The translations under genes were made by a program, and so were the position numbers. A stretch of 64,000 bases of DNA from Niastella populi. Lineage in GTDB: Bacteria; Bacteroidota; Bacteroidia; Chitinophagales; Chitinophagaceae. The stretch spans positions 1 to 64,000 of the forward strand of contig NZ_LWBP01000243.1 of NCBI RefSeq assembly GCF_002078015.1. Reading direction: 5' to 3'. Of the stretch, positions 1 through 7,123 are shown in pieces. The notes beneath the pieces are model-generated. The model searched no databases. It had not been told where the DNA came from and saw nothing but the letters and a program-made list of their open reading frames with translations. Each line of letters starts with the position of its first letter. Position 1 is the first letter of the stretch.

Positions 1-61
1 TCTACTTTTAAGCATTTATACCAATACAAAATCAATGATTTATATCGGGTGAATTAGTGGT

Positions 62-84
62 TCACCTCGATGGTCACCTTGAAA
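62..84 (+). repeat. Copy 1 of a 23-bp repeat (possible integrase site)
   Basis: The sequence TCACCTCG-AT-GGTCACCTTGAAA recurs at 3340-3362 in the same orientation with only the two central bases changed (21 of 23 identical). The two copies enclose a hypothetical gene, a kinase-like gene and an integrase gene. They could be attachment-site halves or arm-type binding sites for the integrase; the sequence alone does not decide. Confidence 0.5.
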
Positions 85-232
85 AATGCAGTAAATGGGA
101 GAACTTGAGTGACTCGAAGGTAGAGAATTTTTATTTTTCAGGTAAGGTTTTTCTGTTGTTGTGAACTGTAGAAAGTAGTAAAGCTAGTAATTGATTTAAT
201 AGCTAATTTGGGTGAAAATTTGAAATTAGTTT

Positions 233-679
233 ATGGGCTATGATTTGCATATTACCCGAAACGTTTATTGGTTCGAGGGAGAACAAAATTCCAATGATAT
301 TTCATTAGACGAATGGTTGTCTTATATTCACATTGATGGATCTGAATTGGAATTGGTAGACACTCATGGAGTAAAGGTGCCCGAAGCAGAAGCAAAGTTA
401 CAGGTGCCGCCTGGGTTTTGTGAATGGACTTCACATCCTGAAAATGAACGGCCCTGGTTCGATTATTCTAATGGGAACATTAGTACAAAAAATCCTGATG
501 AACCAACTATAATGAAGATGATTTCGATGGCTAAGGAGTTAAAAGCTAAAGTGCAGGGCGATGATGGTGAAGTGTATGAATTATCTGCAAGCAAGGAGAT
601 AATTTCAAGGCATATGGGGCCAGGGTTGGAAGATGAGAATAAAAGTAAAAAAGAAAAACCTTGGTGGAAGTTTTGGTGA
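233..679 (+). CDS. Conserved hypothetical protein, MGYDLHITR family
   Basis: This 148-residue soluble protein has no signal peptide or membrane segment. It begins MGYDLHITR, followed by an acidic region with DEWLSYI, then WFDYSNGNI, KNPDEPTI and AKVQGDDGEVYE. I recognise this pattern from uncharacterised proteins scattered through many bacteria; no function is known to me. The C-terminus is Lys-rich and ends KPWWKFW. The gene is clearly A+T-richer than the core genes further right, which fits its place in an accessory segment beside an integrase. It converges with the kinase-like gene, with about 40 bp between their stop codons. The ATG at 233 is the natural start because the MGYDLHITR opening is the usual family N-terminus. 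Confidence 0.75.
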   Translation: MGYDLHITRNVYWFEGEQNSNDISLDEWLSYIHIDGSELELVDTHGVKVPEAEAKLQVPPGFCEWTSHPENERPWFDYSNGNISTKNPDEPTIMKMISMAKELKAKVQGDDGEVYELSASKEIISRHMGPGLEDENKSKKEKPWWKFW

Positions 680-720
680 GGCAGGTAAAATAGAGTAAAG
701 ATGTTATATAACCTCAAGGT

Positions 721-1371
721 TTATGAAGGAACAACTGTATAAAACACAGTGTCAATAAAGAATAAGGTTTCAGCGTTTACCAACACATTTTCATCATGCA
801 TGTCCTCAAGGATTAGTCCCAGTTCTTTATGGATGTAATCATTCCTTCGGTTATTTTCAAAGCCATTAAAGGTCAAAAGCTTCTTTATATCATTTAAATC
901 AACCTGCGCATCTGAAGTGATAAACGGCTGTTTTAATACTGCATACAGAGTAGTGCCTTCTTTCACAAAACCTATTAAAGAGTAAGCTGTATTGGAGAAA
1001 ATAAGATTGTGTAACAGGATGCTATTAAAGAACTCCAGCCACGTTGCATAATAAACACCGTCATTTAATTTAATTACGTGCTTATTGTCAGAATGAAGAT
1101 ATACACGAGCCTCACCGCCTCTGGTTAAATACCGATCTTCCCCGGGAAGATCGGTAACCCATAAATTATTTTGATTACAGAAGTTTTCTAAAAAAGCTAC
1201 CTGCTTTTCTTTGAGGACTGATTTACCTTCGAAGTCTTCTTTAACCGTTGTACTTGTTGGAAAGCTTGTACAAAGGAGATTTCTGATTGTTGCGCAATGA
1301 TCTTGGCTCCCTTCAATGACAGTTCCTGTAGTGATATTTTTAATTTTGCTTCGGGTATCATTGGGTAACAT
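721..1371 (-). CDS. Putative polyvalent-protein-type kinase domain protein
   Basis: A 216-residue soluble protein that looks like the stand-alone kinase-like domain found in phage and mobile-element polyvalent proteins. Visible features are a glycine-containing loop GGEARVYL near residue 110, a candidate ATP-binding lysine in HVIKLNDG, the hydrophobic run IGFVKEGTTLYAVLKQPF, a catalytic-loop-like motif EDMHDENVL near residue 190 and FFIDTVF, which takes the DFG-like position. The first 90 residues have no recognisable domain. Family assignment is by motif pattern; substrate and role are unknown. Such genes travel on integrative elements and plasmids, consistent with the integrase about 600 bp away on the same strand. 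Confidence 0.6.
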   Translation of the reverse strand: MLPNDTRSKIKNITTGTVIEGSQDHCATIRNLLCTSFPTSTTVKEDFEGKSVLKEKQVAFLENFCNQNNLWVTDLPGEDRYLTRGGEARVYLHSDNKHVIKLNDGVYYATWLEFFNSILLHNLIFSNTAYSLIGFVKEGTTLYAVLKQPFITSDAQVDLNDIKKLLTFNGFENNRRNDYIHKELGLILEDMHDENVLVNAETLFFIDTVFYTVVPS

Positions 1372-1951
1372 TTGATGTAAAATTAATGAAAAATTAGAAA
1401 AACAAAAATCACCTCAAATCCAGGGATTTAAACGCGATCTGGGTCGATTTTCGAAATACTTACGTAGCTGGAAGATAGAGAATAATTAGGGTACTTGGTT
1501 ACAGAATCCGCCAGCTGGCGGATGAAGGAAAAAGGTTTTGGTCCGACCAAAACATAGCTAGCTACTAAAAACTTAAATCAGTCTTATTGATATAAGGCCT
1601 TGCCCAGGTATTAAAAAAAAGGGGTTTTTAGTTCATTGAATGGCCGCCGGCAAAACGGATTTTAGGTCCCGCTTTTACTTTCTTTTGGCCAGCAAAAAAT
1701 TGTGTTATGGCTAGAGAAATGCAATCATTTTGTTAAAGCCATTGTTCGCGGGCCAAAAGAAAAAGATGTTATGTTTTGAATGTCTGGTACAATTCGAAAG
1801 GAAGTGCTATTGCAAAATGGGTATGTAGACATATGTTACAAGATTTCAAATGAATGTAATTTATAACTCTGACCAGGAAGGAGCATACAATATTACAGGC
1901 CCCTTTTTCAAATCGAAGGAGCCTGTAAACGAGAGATAAACGCGATGTCCA
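1372..1951. other. Non-coding stretch with several palindromes
   Basis: No convincing gene. It holds a perfect 18-bp palindrome ATCCGCCAGCTGGCGGAT at 1507-1524, the inverted repeat TTTTGGT-CCG-ACCAAAA close behind at about 1535-1551, and a long nested structure at 1680-1761. In the last, TTCTTTTGGCC pairs with GGCCAAAAGAA about 60 bp away, with an inner ATGGCT/AGCCAT pair. A further inverted repeat TTACAGGC/GCCTGTAA at 1893-1928 lies just downstream of the integrase stop and could be its 3' hairpin, although no T-run follows on that strand. Confidence 0.5.
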
Positions 1952-3205
1952 TTAATTATTACCTGTCTTTACCTCTCTTTTTACGCTCGCCAACTTCTCC
2001 TTCAACACCCTCATATTCTCACTCACCTTCTTCTGACTCACCTTAGCATAAATCTGCGTTGTCTTAATGCTCTTATGGCCTAACAGCATGCTCACCGTTT
2101 CAATAGGCACATCATGTTCCAGCGTAATGGTAGTCGCAAAAGTATGGCGGGCCATGTGGGTGGTTAAATGCTTTTTAACGCCGCATATGCGGGCTATTTC
2201 TTTCAGATAGCCATTGTAGCATTGATTGCTGTTAACGGGTAATAATCGGTTCTTATCAATGCACCAGGGATGGTTTTTGTATTTCTCCAGTATGTCAAGC
2301 GCAATGGGTAGGAGGGGAACCCGTTCCGGCGTACTGGTTTTGGTCCGGTTCTTTACAATCCATTTTTCGCCGTCAATGCCGGTGATAATGTCATCTGCTG
2401 TTAAGCTGAATACATCCTGGTAAGCAAAGCCAGTATAACAGGAAAAGATAAATACATCTCTTACCTCAGTTAATCTATCTACATCGAATTCCTTTGTGTA
2501 TATGGTGACCACTTCTTCCATCGTTAGTCTTTCGCGTGCTGGTTCCTTGTAAGTGCATTTGAAAGTTGCCAGGGGATGGGCAGGAAGCCATTCCTGGTCA
2601 ACGGCGAACTTCAGTATCCGTTTCAGTATGCGGATATACTTCATGGCGGTATTACTGCATCCTTTTTCATGCGTCATCAGGAAATGTTCAAAATCTCCGG
2701 CAAAGGATGACTTAATTTCCTTCAGCTGCATATCTGTGCGCTTAAATTGATGCTTTAAAAACAACTTCACTTTTTCACGGGTGGTGTACACGCATTTTAG
2801 GGAGTGCTTCGATTTTTGGCCGCTGGTAACCTTTTCGCCAAAGCGGTCATAATAGAAGTTCATTACTTCCAATAATGATTTCTGGTTTTCGTCTACTCCC
2901 AGGTACAGGTTCTTTAAAATTTCTGCGGTAATGGGTTTCCCTAAGGCTTCCAGTTGGAGATGCTTTTTGTTCAACTCTGCTTTAATTTGGGTGAGCCGCT
3001 GGTTGATCGCTTTTACTTCTTCCGTTTTCCCTTTTACAAATTGCCCTTCTGCATCCCACACACTGGGGTTAACATGCAGGTTGGTTGACAATTCCGCTCT
3101 TTTCTTGTTAATGGTAAGGCGTAAATAAATGGCTGATTTGCCGTTTTTGGCTTTTGTTTTCTTTAGCCAATAGAGAATGAACAGGTTTTGGGTTCCCTTT
3201 TTCAT
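1952..3205 (-). CDS. Site-specific tyrosine recombinase (integrase), Bacteroidetes type
   Basis: A 417-residue integrase with the three usual parts: an N-terminal arm-DNA-binding domain (about 1-95, with IYLRLTINKKRAELST), a SAM-like core-binding domain (about 110-215) and a C-terminal catalytic domain (about 225-400). The catalytic part shows HMARHTF (the HxxR box), LLGHKSIKTTQIYAK (second His and nucleophile Tyr) and a catalytic Lys region KNRTKTSTPERVPL. The place of the first catalytic Arg reads YTGFAYQDV, so that Arg is absent. Loss of this Arg is known for IntDOT and many Bacteroidetes conjugative-element integrases, so the enzyme is probably active. It would integrate or excise an element by strand exchange through a Tyr-DNA intermediate. 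Its upstream region holds inverted and direct copies of GGTCACCTCGGA, likely binding or crossover sites. Confidence 0.93.
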   Translation of the reverse strand: MKKGTQNLFILYWLKKTKAKNGKSAIYLRLTINKKRAELSTNLHVNPSVWDAEGQFVKGKTEEVKAINQRLTQIKAELNKKHLQLEALGKPITAEILKNLYLGVDENQKSLLEVMNFYYDRFGEKVTSGQKSKHSLKCVYTTREKVKLFLKHQFKRTDMQLKEIKSSFAGDFEHFLMTHEKGCSNTAMKYIRILKRILKFAVDQEWLPAHPLATFKCTYKEPARERLTMEEVVTIYTKEFDVDRLTEVRDVFIFSCYTGFAYQDVFSLTADDIITGIDGEKWIVKNRTKTSTPERVPLLPIALDILEKYKNHPWCIDKNRLLPVNSNQCYNGYLKEIARICGVKKHLTTHMARHTFATTITLEHDVPIETVSMLLGHKSIKTTQIYAKVSQKKVSENMRVLKEKLASVKREVKTGNN

Positions 3206-3306
3206 ACTTCACTCGTTTTGGTAACCGAATATTATTTCCTTCGCTCAAGTCCTTCACATCACTGCTTTAATCCGGTGAAACCCAGTTCCAGCAAGCTTTT
3301 CAGGAG

Positions 3307-3349
3307 TCCGAGGTGACCAAATTTAGAAAATAAGGCTGGTCACCTCGGA
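3307..3349. repeat. Perfect 12-bp inverted repeat upstream of the integrase
   Basis: TCCGAGGTGACC at 3307-3318 is the exact inverse of GGTCACCTCGGA at 3338-3349, with a 19-bp A+T-rich spacer. The right arm is also the first half of the 23-bp direct repeat copy at 3340-3362. It lies about 100 bp upstream of the integrase start, where recombinase binding or autoregulation would be expected. It could also fold as a hairpin in an integrase leader transcript. Confidence 0.6.
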
Positions 3350-3362
3350 GGTCACCTTGAAA
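3340..3362 (+). repeat. Copy 2 of the 23-bp repeat (possible integrase site)
   Basis: TCACCTCG-GA-GGTCACCTTGAAA matches the copy at 62-84 in 21 of 23 positions. It lies between the integrase start and the tRNA-Arg terminator. Confidence 0.5.
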
Positions 3363-3410
3363 CACTTGTACGAACAGGTGAATCCATGTCAAACCATGCC
3401 ACCCAAAAAC

Positions 3411-3447
3411 AAAAAACCCATACAAAACCAAAGTTTTATACGGGCTT
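3411..3447 (-). terminator. Rho-independent terminator of tRNA-Arg
   Basis: Read on the minus strand, CCCGTATAAAAC-TTTG-GTTTTGTATGGG is followed by a T-run. On the plus strand two pairs look mismatched (A-C), but in the minus-strand RNA they become G-U wobbles, so the stem is continuous over 12 pairs. This fixes the direction of transcription. It starts about 35 bp beyond the 3' end of the tRNA. Confidence 0.8.
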
Positions 3448-3481
3448 TATGCTTTTCGTTACTTTCAAATAAACGTGAGAG

Positions 3482-3553
3482 TGGTCTCGTCCAGAATCGA
3501 ACTGGAATATCAAGTTCCGGAGACTTGCGTACTATCCATTGTACTACGAGACC
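3482..3553 (-). tRNA. tRNA-Arg (anticodon CCG)
   Basis: The reverse complement folds as a full cloverleaf of 72 nt. The acceptor stem is GGTCTCG/CGAGACC with discriminator A, the D stem GTAC/GTAC, the anticodon stem CAAGT/ACTTG with loop CTCCGGA (anticodon CCG, reading codon CGG), a short variable region ATAT, and the T stem TCCAG/CTGGA with loop TTCGATT. No CCA is encoded. The gene lies just downstream of its 552-bp heptamer array and upstream of a good terminator. tRNA 3' ends are common integration targets, and an integrase gene lies on its 3' side. Confidence 0.95.
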
Positions 3554-3574
3554 AGTATCTTAATTAAGAACTTA

Positions 3575-4126
3575 CTTTCGCCTTTCGCCTTTCGCCTTTC
3601 GCCTTTCGCCTTTCGCCTTTCGCCTTTCGCCTTTCGCCTTTCGCCTTTCGCCTTTCGCCTTTCGCCTTTCGCCTTTCGCCTTTCGCCTTTCGCCTTTCGC
3701 CTTTCGCCTTTCGCCTTTCGCCTTTCGCCTTTCGCCTTTCGCCTTTCGCCTTTCGCCTTTCGCCTTTCGCCTTTCGCCTTTCGCCTTTCGCCTTTCGCCT
3801 TTCGCCTTTCGCCTTTCGCCTTTCGCCTTTCGCCTTTCGCCTTTCGCCTTTCGCCTTTCGCCTTTCGCCTTTCGCCTTTCGCCTTTCGCCTTTCGCCTTT
3901 CGCCTTTCGCCTTTCGCCTTTCGCCTTTCGCCTTTCGCCTTTCGCCTTTCGCCTTTCGCCTTTCGCCTTTCGCCTTTCGCCTTTCGCCTTTCGCCTTTCG
4001 CCTTTCGCCTTTCGCCTTTCGCCTTTCGCCTTTCGCCTTTCGCCTTTCGCCTTTCGCCTTTCGCCTTTCGCCTTTCGCCTTTCGCCTTTCGCCTTTCGCC
4101 TTTCGCCTTTCGCCTTTCGCCTTTCG
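3575..4126. repeat. Perfect heptamer tandem array, CTTTCGC x about 79
   Basis: The array runs without interruption as 78 full CTTTCGC units plus a final CTTTCG, 552 bp in all. It begins 21 bp upstream of the tRNA-Arg 5' end and ends 276 bp from the end of cobC. Because 7 is not a multiple of 3, both strands are open in every frame (the plus strand gives a repeating LSPFAFR), so a long reading frame there is a by-product. The perfect identity implies recent expansion by replication slippage. It may vary in length between clones, and its assembled length should be treated with caution. Confidence 0.98.
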
Positions 4127-4402
4127 GCCTGCTAAGCGGGCGGCAAATTTACATTAAAATTGCCAAATCTCCTTACCATTGACAATTAATGCGATATTAA
4201 CGAAAAAATGCCTCCAAAAACCCTTTTTTACCGTGTTATGAGCCCTTTCCCGGCTAAACCCCGTCAGCAAATCCGGCTCAGAACGCTGCACTTCTTCCCT
4301 TCAGCTACCATTGCCACCCCATAGAAGTCCGAAAAATAACGGATGGAATTTGCATCGCTGTTTCGCCGGCAGCCTGCTACCCGTGAACATGCGATCACTC
4401 AC

Positions 4403-5011
4403 CTACCTTTTAAAACTACTTGGTTTGTGCTGCTCCTTTTCCGTTGTTACACTATGCAGTATCGTATGCTGAAGCCCCGCACTGGTTGCCTGTAGCTGCA
4501 TTACACAACCATAGGTGATCTTGAAAGCCCCAAACGAATCTGCCAGCGGCGTTTTCGTAATATGCGCCAGAATACTCCTGATAACACCGCCATGGGTTAC
4601 GATGGCCACCGGTGTCGGTCCTTCCGCAATCCGGGTAAAACACTCGGTCACCCGCTTATGCATCTGCACATAACTCTCGCCACCGGGAATGCAAATATTC
4701 ACAAAATCTTTCATCCATGGGTCTATCACCTCCGATGGAATGGCATCCCAATGGATCCCTTCCCATTCGCCGCAGGCCAGTTCCATCAGGCTTGGCTCCA
4801 GCGAAATTTCATGAGCGGGAAATAAATAGCTGGCCAGTTTGTGGCATCGGATGAGCGGACTGCTATACACCTGTTCAATTTCCTCTGGCAGCGCCTTTTT
4901 TATCAGTTTCGCTTCTTCATGAAAAGAATCCGTAACATCGATGTCCAACTGCCCGTAGCAAAGCCCTTTTTCAATGAGTGGCGTAGTATGTCGTATAAGA
5001 TAAATTGACAT
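4403..5011 (-). CDS. cobC: Alpha-ribazole phosphatase (histidine phosphatase family)
   Basis: A 202-residue cytoplasmic histidine phosphatase. The phosphohistidine motif is RHTTP at residues 7-11, with the further signature CYGQLD, the Arg-containing YSSPLIRCHKLA, the acidic LACGEWEG and the second catalytic His in VTHGGV near residue 140. Within B12 assembly it removes phosphate from alpha-ribazole-5'-phosphate or adenosylcobalamin-5'-phosphate. Context makes CobC much more likely than a phosphoglycerate mutase: it is the last gene of the riboswitch-led cobalamin operon, 45 bp after cobS. Length is normal for the family. Confidence 0.88.
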   Translation of the reverse strand: MSIYLIRHTTPLIEKGLCYGQLDIDVTDSFHEEAKLIKKALPEEIEQVYSSPLIRCHKLASYLFPAHEISLEPSLMELACGEWEGIHWDAIPSEVIDPWMKDFVNICIPGGESYVQMHKRVTECFTRIAEGPTPVAIVTHGGVIRSILAHITKTPLADSFGAFKITYGCVMQLQATSAGLQHTILHSVTTEKEQHKPSSFKR

Positions 5012-5056
5012 GCGGCAAATTTCGGAATTTAATTCTCAACATCGCAGAATGAGCAA

Positions 5057-5869
5057 TCAAATAACATACCGCCAGATGATGATCATGCTTAAATAGAAAC
5101 ACAATTCGCTTACCTGCTGAATGGCGCCCAGGCAATCGCCCGTATAGCCGCCGATCCATTTTTTGAAATACCGGGCCAGGCTGAACGCCCCATACACTAC
5201 AGGGATAACCACAAGTACGAACTGCCAGCTCATAAACACAAACGGCAATAATGCGGTAATGGTGGGAACTATCAAAAACAAGATCGTAGGTTTTCTGCTG
5301 GCCACCGGTTTCGATTTGCTGCCATCGGGATCCGTAACATAATCATAATAACGCATTACCCATACCGGCATAAGCCGGCTTACACCATGCGCAGCAACCA
5401 GCGTCAATAACAAGTAGCGGTAATTATAGAAGATATTGACAGAAGGCGTTTGCAGATCGGGTGTAAATTTCGGCAGCTCCTTCAGTAAAAGGAACTTACA
5501 CAACAGCACCGACATCATGCCAATGACACCATACGAACCCAGCCTGCTGTCCTTCATGATCAGCAGGATCTTTTCTTTTGTCCAGCCGCCGCCAAAGCCA
5601 TCGCACACATCGGCAAACCCATCTTCATGAAACGCGCCTGTTGTTAAAAGACCTGCAATGATCGAAGCTGCAATTGCAATGTCTTCACTAATGTACTTAT
5701 TGAAGATCAGAAAAGTGAGACCGCTGATGCCTGCAACCATCCAGCCGATCAATGGAAAATACTTTACCGATCGCTCGAGGTAATCAGCTGAATGATCGGT
5801 AAATCGCGGTACCGGTAACCGTGTCAGGAACATCATGGCGGTGAAAAATATGCGTAGCTCTTTTTTCAT
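5057..5869 (-). CDS. cobS: Adenosylcobinamide-GDP ribazoletransferase (cobalamin synthase)
   Basis: An integral membrane protein of about 270 residues that joins adenosylcobinamide-GDP to alpha-ribazole (or its phosphate), the last joining step of cobalamin assembly. It starts MKKELRIFFTAMMFLTRLPVP, the typical CobS opening. I chose the ATG at 5869 for this reason; an upstream in-frame extension to 5914 adds 15 residues outside the family pattern. The Asp-rich box EDGFADVCDGFGGGW near residue 80 is the expected metal and substrate site, and several hydrophobic helices follow. TGDCLGA near the C-terminus is also characteristic. It lies between cobT and cobC in the operon. Confidence 0.93.
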   Translation of the reverse strand: MKKELRIFFTAMMFLTRLPVPRFTDHSADYLERSVKYFPLIGWMVAGISGLTFLIFNKYISEDIAIAASIIAGLLTTGAFHEDGFADVCDGFGGGWTKEKILLIMKDSRLGSYGVIGMMSVLLCKFLLLKELPKFTPDLQTPSVNIFYNYRYLLLTLVAAHGVSRLMPVWVMRYYDYVTDPDGSKSKPVASRKPTILFLIVPTITALLPFVFMSWQFVLVVIPVVYGAFSLARYFKKWIGGYTGDCLGAIQQVSELCFYLSMIIIWRYVI

Positions 5870-5991
5870 GATCTGAATCTTTTTAGGCGTGCCACGGATA
5901 ACCTGGCTTTGCAAACGAACCGTTACACGCCTCCTGAGTGGTGAAAAAAACGTAGCAGGTTACTGACAGGGACCGAACCATGCGGTTTGCA

Positions 5992-7074
5992 TTAAGCGTT
6001 TGGCGTTTGATGTTCGGCGTTGCTTACGCCGGCACTCTCGAAGCTGGCCATTTCATTCAGAAAGTTTACCGCCGATTGTATCATGGGCATCGCCAGCGCC
6101 GCACCGGTTCCTTCGCCCAATCGCATCGATAAACTTAACAATGGCGAAACCCCCAGGTGCTTTAATATTTTTTCATGACCGGCTTCCTGGCTGGTATGCG
6201 CAAAGATGCAATGATCTGTGAGGGTCGTCCAGCCCGATACCAGCGTCCTATGTTTTTCGGCAATATAAATGGCATTGGCAATCATCAACGCGGCCGTAGC
6301 AATAAAGCCATCTACCAAAACGATCATTTTTAGTTTAACGGCTTCGAGGTAAGCGCCTGCCATCATCGCAATCTCAAAACCGCCCACGCGCGATAACAAT
6401 TCAATTGGCTGTTCACCCAGTGTATTCAGCGCATGTTTTTCAAACACCTGTTGCAGCGTGTTGATCTTTGTTTCCAGCTGCTCGTTGTTCAATCCTGCCC
6501 CCCGGCCGGTAAATTCAGTAACGGGTAACCCGGTTATCGCGCTCATAATAAGCGTAGCCGCCGAGGTATTGCCGATGCCCATTTCGCCAAAGCCTATACA
6601 ATTGCATCCGGCAGCGGCTATCTGGTTAACGATATTTCTTCCTTTATCGATGGCCTGAATGGCATCATACACGCTCATGGCCGGTTCGGTAAGATAATTC
6701 TTTGTGCCATATCCCACCTTGGCGGTGATAAGGTTAGTTGGGTTTGAAGTAAAATCAAAATTTACGCCTGCATCAACCACCCGTAGCGTGAGCTGATGCT
6801 GCCGGCAAAATACATTGATAGCTGCTCCGCCATGTATAAAGTTCAATACCATTTGTGCGGTCACTTCCTGCGGATAAGCGTTTACCAGTCCGGTTTTCGC
6901 AATGCCATGGTCGCCCGCAAAAACAACAATATGTGGTTGCTGAATAACAGGCCGGGTAGTTTGTTGTATCAGTCCGATCTGCAATGCCAGTTCTTCCAGC
7001 CGCCCCAGTGCACCCCGCGGCTTGGTTTTGTTATCGATAATTTGTTGTAGCTGTTGCTGTAGGTTTGAGGACAT
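5992..7074 (-). CDS. cobT: Nicotinate-nucleotide--dimethylbenzimidazole phosphoribosyltransferase
   Basis: A 360-residue cytoplasmic enzyme that activates the lower-ligand base of cobalamin by transferring ribose phosphate from nicotinate mononucleotide, giving alpha-ribazole-5'-phosphate. Family landmarks are KPRGALGRLEELA near the N-terminus, FAGDHGIAK, the glycine-rich GFGEMGIGNT, SRVGGFEIAMMAGA and the C-terminal RLGEGTGAALAMP, which contains the catalytic Glu. Full family length. It lies 49 bp after the Dph6-like gene, in the minus-strand cobalamin operon. No gene for making dimethylbenzimidazole is in the window, so the base is probably scavenged or another base is used (inference). Confidence 0.95.
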   Translation of the reverse strand: MSSNLQQQLQQIIDNKTKPRGALGRLEELALQIGLIQQTTRPVIQQPHIVVFAGDHGIAKTGLVNAYPQEVTAQMVLNFIHGGAAINVFCRQHQLTLRVVDAGVNFDFTSNPTNLITAKVGYGTKNYLTEPAMSVYDAIQAIDKGRNIVNQIAAAGCNCIGFGEMGIGNTSAATLIMSAITGLPVTEFTGRGAGLNNEQLETKINTLQQVFEKHALNTLGEQPIELLSRVGGFEIAMMAGAYLEAVKLKMIVLVDGFIATAALMIANAIYIAEKHRTLVSGWTTLTDHCIFAHTSQEAGHEKILKHLGVSPLLSLSMRLGEGTGAALAMPMIQSAVNFLNEMASFESAGVSNAEHQTPNA

Positions 7075-7123
7075 AAATGCAATATGAGAAATATAATGAG
7101 ATTAGCAGCCCGGGATTACTTTT

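Larger units (their letters stand above)
61..3362. mobile_element. Candidate small integrative element or element remnant
   Basis: The segment between the two 23-bp repeats carries an integrase, a polyvalent-type kinase and a hypothetical gene. Its base composition is more A+T-rich than the following core genome, especially from 1 to 1400. The tRNA-Arg terminator at 3411-3447 is intact, so the tRNA transcription unit seems undisturbed and the boundary would lie to its left, compatible with the repeat at 3340-3362. Against this, the repeats are imperfect and related copies are inverted near the integrase, so they may be arm sites of a larger element extending left of the window. Confidence 0.4.

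Noticed and set aside
3482-3553. tRNA-Arg 3' end as the proven integration site
   Set aside because: No second copy of the tRNA 3' end is present in the window, and the tRNA terminator is intact between tRNA and integrase, so this remains unproven.
3575-4126. CRISPR array
   Set aside because: The repeat unit is 7 bp with no spacers and no cas genes nearby.
3539-4135. A 198-codon plus-strand frame with repeating LSPFAFR
   Set aside because: It is the translation of the CTTTCGC array, its ATG lies inside the tRNA-Arg gene, and a 7-bp repeat without stop is open in all frames.
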